From positions 1-15,141 of the forward strand of contig JNEM01016586.1 in the NCBI GenBank assembly GCA_000697335.1: 15,141 bases of DNA. Reading direction: 5' to 3'. This DNA comes from Conidiobolus incongruus B7586 (taxonomy: Eukaryota; Entomophthoromycota; Entomophthoromycetes; Entomophthorales; Conidiobolaceae). Below, piece after piece: positions 9,442 through 15,141 of this stretch (within the stretch, counting starts at the first letter, position 1; every line of letters begins with the position of its first letter). Below the pieces are notes generated by a model that was not told the DNA's origin, made no database searches, and saw only the letters and a program-made list of their open reading frames with translations. The translations under genes and the position numbers were made by a program.

Positions 9442-10554
9442 ATGAACACTTATCTAGATAATAAATTTAAACTCTATTTCAAGAAGAGAACCCCTCAAGG
9501 CCGTGGTGCAATTCCTGATATTATTGAGCGTCCTCCAATGAATGAAAATAGTATTAATGTGGGTGATAACGATTATCTCAATGTGGCTTCACATTTCCAC
9601 CCTACAACATGCGACTCTGAGGTTGTAATGTCTGGAATTTACGTTGGCCAGAGTGGTCACGCTCGTCTAGAGGCTGAGATAGCATCTTATCTTCAGCAAG
9701 AAGCTTGTCTGATTACTCAATCAGGCTATGCAGCCAATGCTGGAGCCATGCAATCACTCTGCGATAAAAATACGCATGTGTACGTAGATTGCTTGTTGCA
9801 TGCGTCTTTTAGAGATGGTATTGCAATGACCAAAGCTAAAGTACATCCCTTCAAGCACAATAACGCAAAGCACTTGGAAACATTGGTGCAAAAATATGGC
9901 CATGGAATTATCATCACTGAAAGTGTGTTTAGTGTGGATGGCGATATGGCTCCTATTGATGAAATGATTCGCATCAAAAAGCAATATAAATGCACTCTCA
10001 TTGTTGACGAATCACACTCCATTGGTCTGTATGGTAAACATGGAATGGGTTATTGCTCCACATTCGAGGAGTTTGAGGAAATTGATGTTATTACTGCTAG
10101 TTTGGCAAAAGCTATGGGCTCACGAGCTGGTGTTGTTTGCGGGAAAAAGCTTTTAGTAGACTTTATTCGTGAGCATTCTGGCCAACACATTTTCAGCTCT
10201 ACTTTGATGAACTATGATATTGATCGTATTAGAAAGATTTTATATAAAGTAATGGAGATGGATGAGGAAAGAGCTTATTTGATGAAAATCTCCAAATTAT
10301 TCAGAGAAAAAATTCCTAAAAACTATTGGACTCCAGCAACCCAGGATATAACACCAATCGTGAGTCTCTTCTTTAAAACCGAAGAAGAATTGGTCAAAAT
10401 GAATCAATGGCTTCTCAGTAAAAATGTATACGCTTCATGCTTTATCTGGCCAGCGACATTACATCCATGTCTTAGATTTACATTGAATTCAAAGTTATCA
10501 ATCAAAGATATTTATTATATTTTATCCTGTTTTCATCAATATTCTAAACTCTAA
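9442..10554 (+). CDS. CqsA/LqsA-like alpha-oxoamine synthase (PLP-dependent)
   Basis: Complete, intronless, 370 residues, against about 390 for bacterial CqsA. The family condenses an acyl-CoA with an amino acid, with loss of CO2 and CoA, to give an alpha-aminoketone. CqsA makes the precursor of CAI-1 and LqsA that of LAI-1. Visible parts: NDYL at 43-46; QSGYAAN at 93-99; His120 in LLHASF, which stacks on PLP; HPFKHNN at 135-141; ESVFSVDGD at 160-168; DESHSIG at 189-195 with the PLP-binding Asp189 and His192; TASLAKAMGSRAG at 218-230 with the Schiff-base Lys223; HIFSSTL at 249-255; WPAT at 336-339; and LRFTLNS at 344-350 with Arg345 for the substrate carboxylate. The motifs HNN, DESHS, TASLAK..RAG, IFSSTL and PAT...LNS match V. 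cholerae CqsA rather than BioF (FGKGFG), KBL, ALAS or SPT. All catalytic residues are present, so it should be active. No sensor kinase partner lies nearby. The bacterial family and lack of introns suggest horizontal transfer, which is an inference. Substrate specificity cannot be read from sequence. Confidence 0.85.
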   Translation: MNTYLDNKFKLYFKKRTPQGRGAIPDIIERPPMNENSINVGDNDYLNVASHFHPTTCDSEVVMSGIYVGQSGHARLEAEIASYLQQEACLITQSGYAANAGAMQSLCDKNTHVYVDCLLHASFRDGIAMTKAKVHPFKHNNAKHLETLVQKYGHGIIITESVFSVDGDMAPIDEMIRIKKQYKCTLIVDESHSIGLYGKHGMGYCSTFEEFEEIDVITASLAKAMGSRAGVVCGKKLLVDFIREHSGQHIFSSTLMNYDIDRIRKILYKVMEMDEERAYLMKISKLFREKIPKNYWTPATQDITPIVSLFFKTEEELVKMNQWLLSKNVYASCFIWPATLHPCLRFTLNSKLSIKDIYYILSCFHQYSKL

Positions 10555-13510
10555 TTAATAAACAATAGATTTATAGACTAAATATTTTCATATATATAAA
10601 TTTTAATTTAATTAAAATTCACATGGTGGAATTGATCAAATATAGTACATTATAATCTAAGCCAAACTTATATGTTAATATTTTAACTCACTATCATAAT
10701 ATATCAGAAAAAAATTATCAGTTTAGGAGATTAATCAATTTTGAATTATTTAAACCTATAAGGTACTTCGCTCATATGACTTAAAACATTTCATTGTTGA
10801 ATTTTGATTATAATATTCTAATAATTTTAGTTAAATGATATAATGACAAACCAAATTTTCCAAAAAATTTAACTAGATTCCTATTTTATGATAATTAATA
10901 GTGAACAAACTATTTTTTAATGGAAATATTGTTGACTTGGAGTTATATGCTAAGTTTTAACATTTTCACTCAAAAATATCAATATATCAATTTATCTTCA
11001 CACTTTGTTTCAAAAATATCTAATAAATAAATTTTATATTTAATTATTATTAAGTCAATATTTGTCTTGAATAAATCACCAATTTTGAAAATATTTAATA
11101 TTTTTTACCAATGATTAATTATTTTCATACTGTATATTTTAAAATATAAATATCATATTTTTAAATTTGATATATAGATTTTTAAATGAATAATAATATA
11201 TTTATGAATTCAAAATATGGATTGTCCTGTAATTTAAAATATAAATTTTCATATTACAAGAACTTTTCTATAAATCATAACTATTTCAATATTATTTTTG
11301 TAATTTATTAAATGATAATGAGCTATTTAAAAGTTTGACATATTATATACAGATATATAATATTATTTATTGGATAAATTTTAAAAAAAAACTAATTTGA
11401 TTGAAATTCATGTAATCTCAAATTTCATCAGAATTAAACAAAGAGCATCTATCAAACTATTTTATTATGCCAATGATTCTATGTCAATTAATCATATATT
11501 TACAAATACCAACTAAAGTTGAAAGGCTTTTAAAATTCAGTATTAAAAATGGTTTAGTCAACTCAATATAGGAAGATCTAATATACAAGCCTATCTTTTT
11601 AGGATTTTTTTAATTTATAACCAACCAAAGAAATATAAATAAATTTAAGTATTTCGAATACTATCTAAATACATTAACAGAAAAAGCTAAAAGATTTTTT
11701 ACTTTAATATTAACATTGTAAATAAATTAAAAGATAATTTGAAATTAGTTAAAAATTAAAGATATTGTATTCTTTAATTAAAAATCAAATGGAGAAGTGG
11801 AGAAAAATAGAAAATATAAACTACTGAAATTATAATGCTTATTCTATTATTGTTAAGGGAATATTGTAATAAATAAGTTATGGATCTAAGTATATAATAC
11901 ATTATAAAAAATATATAAGGAATGTTTGGGTTAAAAAATCAAAATTTTCACTATAAATACCAAAGCAAAATTTATATGAAAAAATAAATATTACTATTAT
12001 ATATAAATATTTTAATAGTTTAAAATGGTAAGAGGTAAATAATATAGAATATATAATACAAACGAAGATTTATAGATAAAGAATTATTCAAATTCCTTAG
12101 GTTTGTAAATTGACTTTAGAGTATGATTTGGGATAATTAACTATAATCAATATTATTAAATAAAGCCAATTAATGATAGGAATTATCTTAAAATGAATGG
12201 TTTAGGTAATGGATTACTGAATGATCCAAGAAATATTTAATTATAAGAGAGTAAAAAAGAATATAATTCTATTTATCAAATTAGTAAATTTATATCAGTA
12301 AATTTCTATATACTCAAATAAAATGGAATAATTTAAAATTTAAAAAAATCATTAGTAATAAGCATATAAATTAAATATACTGAACATTTCTAGATCTAGC
12401 TTTTTTAAAGATATTATTATCATATTCCTCTATTAATTATTACCAAAAAAAATAAACTATAAAAGTGGAATAAATTTTTGTTAAAATTAATATAATTAAT
12501 TAATTAAAGAAAAGAATTTTTATTTTATATGATTATAACGATATAAAGCTATAATTATCAAAAGCATATATATATATATAAGAAAACTGATTTTTATTAC
12601 TCCATCCTATATACTGTGAAAAAATAAATTTTTGAGATAATTATTGTCTATATAAGTCAAAGAGTTTAAAGTAAAAAATCAATAATATTATAACTATATA
12701 ATTCAAAGTATAATTATAAATTATAAAAAAAATTGGTAAAAAGGTTACGTAATTACAATTAGTATAGAATAATGATATTAAAATACAAAAATATATATAT
12801 TATTTCATCTATATTGTCTTTTGTTATAATTCAATATTTTGAATCAAAAAGTTATTGAGCTTAATTTTGAAAACTATATATATTTAAGATATAATTAAAT
12901 TTAATATTTTATTTTGTAAAATTAAAATTAATGATATAATTTTTAAAATTATATAATAATTAATTGAAAGCCTTTGGAAACCAAATTTATTTATATATTA
13001 TCAGACTTTATATTATCAATATATATAAAGTAACATTGAGGAAATTTAATATTAAATAGCTTTTAAGTTGAATATTTCATTTAACTCAATCAATTTCATT
13101 AAATATATTATTTTATTTTTATATAATGTTAAATCAGAACTTGGTTTATAAAACTAATAATTTAATATCTTCTTGTATAATCATACTTTATAATTTTAAC
13201 TTTTTTATATTTTTATTAATTTTTAACCTTATTTTAATCATTTAATTATTGATATATTATATTTTTTTAATTTATATCTTTAATTTTGATTTTTTTAATA
13301 TTACCATAAAATTAAAAAAATAGGAAATTTTTTAATTTCTGATTTTTCAAACTTATTATTAATTTCAAATTAAAAAAAAATATATACAAAACAAATAAAG
13401 AATTATATAGTTTTGAATTATAAATATATATAATATTTTTTTTTGATTAAAAAAATAATTTTTTAAAATTGGTTAATTAATTGAATTATATTAAAATCAA
13501 AAAATAATCA
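10555..13510. other. AT-rich gene-free spacer
   Basis: About 3 kb with no reading frame, RNA gene or clear repeat. The composition drifts to still higher A+T from about 12400 rightward, towards the mutated transposon. A short (AT)n run lies at 12566-12580. No spliced gene could be recognised on either strand, though exons under about 100 bases could be missed by eye. Confidence 0.4.
10557..10562 (+). terminator. AATAAA poly(A) signal after the CqsA-like gene
   Basis: A canonical AATAAA lies two bases after the TAA stop. It is common by chance in this composition, and its closeness to the stop would give a very short 3' untranslated region. Confidence 0.3.
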
Positions 13511-13970
13511 TTAAAGGTTTATTATTTTAGTATTAATAAAACTAAACCATAAACCCTTAAAAATTATTTAAAATTTATATATAGCTTTTGATAATAAAGT
13601 ATTATTTAACTTAATAAATTATTATTAAATAAATTATTTTAAGGTTAAGAAAAAAATTATCTAAAACATTAAAATCAAAAAAAATAATTTTAATTATTAT
13701 TCTTTCAATTATTAATAAAATAAAAATATATATCAAAAAACATCCTTTTATTTTAATTAAAACATTATCAAAACAATTTAATATTAATTATATATTAACC
13801 TACAAAAGTAAGTTATAAAATCAAAAACACTTATATTTTTACTAATAACTTAATTAATATTTAATAAAATAAACTTAAAATAAATAATTAAAATCTATTA
13901 TATTTATTAATAATATATATCATTAAATGATGATATTTAGCTATTAATTGGTTAAAATATAAACCTTTAA
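13511..13970. repeat. Possible non-autonomous element bounded by TTAAAGGTTT inverted repeat
   Basis: TTAAAGGTTT at 13511-13520 and AAACCTTTAA at 13961-13970 are perfect inverted copies. With one gap the match extends inward to about 18 bases (TTAAAGGTTTAT, then ATTTTA). The 440 bases between are almost pure A and T and code for nothing. The TTAA at the tips resembles the target of piggyBac-like elements, but the repeat is short and the region so AT-rich that chance is not excluded. A second, imperfect partner AAACCCTTAA lies at 13551-13560. The right edge is 30 bases from the Tc1 element. Confidence 0.25.
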
Positions 13971-14000
13971 ATGTTACCTAAGGTAAGTTATAAATTTATA

Positions 14001-14017
14001 GGTTTTTGATGATAAAA
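14001..14017 (+). repeat. Left terminal inverted repeat of the Tc1 element
   Basis: GGTTTTTGATGATAAAA, preceded by the TA target duplication. It differs from the right copy by one extra T. Confidence 0.75.
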
Positions 14018-14021
14018 AAAA

Positions 14022-15020
14022 TTAAAACTTAATGTATTTATCTTTAGCTTTTTTAATTTCTTTAAGTTTATAAGGTATAGAATCAACTAACTTCTTATAC
14101 TAAAAAGGATTAATCTTGTTTTATACTTCTTATATATATTTTTAAAGCTGATCTAAATTTTTTATTGGGGGGAAAACTTTAATAACTTTTTTTAATTAAT
14201 CCTAAAGATATTTAATTAAGTTAAAATTAAAAGATTGAAAAAGCTACTTTATAATTATTATCTTATTATTTTTAAGTTATTTGGTAATAAAAGCTATAAT
14301 ATAACAAAAAGCATTATCTTATTAAAAAAATAATATTAGATTTATTTAACTTATATTATTTAATAGTTTTTTCAATTTATTATTTAGAATATTTTGGTAT
14401 ATCTCAATATTAATTCCTTTATTAACTTTATAAAGATTCTTTACACCTAAAAATAATATATATCCCTAAATAATAATTAACCTACCATTGTACTTTTAGG
14501 TAAAATTAATATAATAGTTATAAAGTAATTCTATATCTTTTTTATTAAATTTATTAAAGTATATTTTTGTTTTATTAAACTAAATAACTTTACTCTAATT
14601 AATTTTAGTTTAATATTAATAGTAATATTTAAATTCTTGTTTAACTTTATAATAAGATTTTTTTAGTTAAAGGTGTTTTTTCTTAAAGTATAAATAATAT
14701 TTATATTAATATAAAACACATATAATAGTATTAGTATTAATTAATATTCTTATATAGTTTTATAGTTCTTGTTATATTTCTACAATAATATTATATTTAC
14801 TTATATTAACTAACTTATAAATATACTTCTTATTATATTTATTTATAATCTTAACACACTTAAGTTTAAGTTTAAATATATTTTTATTACTATTCTTAAT
14901 AGCTTTAACTATAGTAAACTAACTAACACTTGTAATTCTAGTAATATTATAAGTTGATTTATCTTTTTTATAAAGTTAATTAATATATAAATAAATTTTT
15001 TTAGTAAGGGATTTAAGTAT
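14022..15020 (-). pseudogene. Tc1 transposase pseudogene (DD34E), stop-riddled in one frame
   Basis: One frame of 333 codons runs from a probable former ATG, now ATA at 15020-15018, to TAA at 14024-14022 without a single frameshift. A helix-turn-helix region (NITRITSVS, then FTIVKAIKN) spans codons 16-42. The catalytic region follows: KVI, stop, FNKT at 144-151 (family WSDE; first Asp now Asn149); GYILFLGV, preceded by a TAG where the family has Trp; DNA at 235-237 (second Asp kept); NFNLIK up to 270 (family SPDLNPIE; third residue now Lys270); and a C-terminus VDSIPYKLKEIKKAK (family SMPRR...KAKG). The 34-residue gap between 235 and 270 is the Tc1 DD34E spacing. About 23 internal stops are all TAA or TAG, none TGA, and fall on expected Trp and Gln sites. 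Two catalytic residues are lost, so it is inactive. Confidence 0.85.
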
Positions 15021-15120
15021 AATAATACTAATAAAAAAAATTTAGTATATTTATAAAATATTATATAAAATAACAACAAAAAGAGAAAAAAGATATGGTT
15101 ATATATTGTTAAATATATCC

Positions 15121-15136
15121 TTTTATCTCAAAAACC
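15121..15136 (-). repeat. Right terminal inverted repeat of the Tc1 element
   Basis: Reads GGTTTTTGAGATAAAA on the minus strand and is followed outward by TA at 15137-15138. The window ends five bases beyond it. Confidence 0.75.
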
Positions 15137-15141
15137 TATAA

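Larger units (their letters stand above)
14001..15136 (-). mobile_element. Complete but dead Tc1-family DNA transposon, RIP-like mutated
   Basis: The element is 1136 bases long, a normal Tc1 size. The left end reads GGTTTTTGATGATAAAA and the right end, on the opposite strand, GGTTTTTGAGATAAAA, giving 16-17 base terminal inverted repeats with one gap. Both ends are flanked by TA (13999-14000 and 15137-15138), the Tc1/mariner target duplication. A single reversed transposase gene fills it. Damage is nearly all C-to-T or G-to-A as seen from the coding strand and no indel breaks the gene, which is what RIP leaves. Cytosine deamination after methylation is an alternative cause. Confidence 0.85.

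Noticed and set aside
9726-10022. Minus-strand reading frames within the synthase gene (also 9754-9984)
   Set aside because: Both lie antisense to the strongly conserved catalytic core of the PLP enzyme and have no recognisable features.
9442-10554. Assignment as BioF, 2-amino-3-ketobutyrate CoA ligase, 5-aminolevulinate synthase or serine palmitoyltransferase
   Set aside because: The lysine loop TASLAKAMGSRAG, the DESHS motif and HNN differ from the typical T[FL][GT]K, D[DE][ASV]H and HND forms of those enzymes and match CqsA.
12566-12580. AT dinucleotide run as a meaningful element
   Set aside because: It is a short simple repeat, expected in DNA of this composition.
13541-13560. Telomere-like AAACCATAAACCC segment
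   Set aside because: It is a single irregular occurrence with no tandem repetition.
14022-15020. A ciliate-like code (TAA/TAG = Gln) making the transposase intact
   Set aside because: Several of the stops sit where the family has Trp, two catalytic residues are lost, and host genes use CAA and CAG for Gln.

Overview
The window looks like nuclear DNA from an AT-rich eukaryote, most likely a fungus. Genes are far apart in long AT-rich spacers. One gene can be read with two short spliceosomal introns. There is a LINE fragment, and a Tc1 transposon has decayed in the way fungal repeat-induced point mutation (RIP) leaves elements: many Trp and Gln codons turned into TAG or TAA with no frameshift. 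No bacterial operon structure, rRNA, tRNA or CRISPR was seen. I cannot name the species.

Layout. 1-545 is an extremely AT-rich, stop-filled remnant. 546-2206 is a 5'-truncated LINE: reverse transcriptase from its middle onward plus the C-terminal zinc-binding zf-RVT region, broken by frameshifts and stops, and visibly richer in C than its surroundings. 2207-3321 is spacer. 3322-3888 encodes a full-length gluconokinase interrupted by one in-frame TGA. 4263-4596 on the minus strand is a small gene that reads best as three exons coding for a 74-residue coiled-coil protein of unknown function. About 4.8 kb (4597-9441) holds no gene I can defend, only hairpins, palindromes and scattered open stretches that could be chance or decayed coding sequence. 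9442-10554 is an intact, intronless alpha-oxoamine synthase. 10555-13510 is spacer. 13511-13970 is bounded by a short inverted repeat. 14001-15136 is a complete Tc1 transposon, with terminal inverted repeats and TA target duplication, that has been mutated to death.

The most interesting item is the 9442-10554 protein. It carries the fold signature shared by BioF, KBL, ALAS and serine palmitoyltransferase, but its lysine-loop sequence, DESHS motif, HNN motif and C-terminal motifs match CqsA/LqsA, the bacterial enzymes that make alpha-aminoketone and alpha-hydroxyketone quorum-sensing signals. In a eukaryote this suggests horizontal acquisition and a possible role in making a bacterial-type small signal or a related metabolite. 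Its upstream region has several palindromes and a TATA-like element.

The genes do not form an evident pathway. Gluconokinase feeds gluconate into the pentose phosphate pathway, and the synthase is a PLP enzyme of acyl-CoA/amino acid condensation. They are 5.5 kb apart and look independent.
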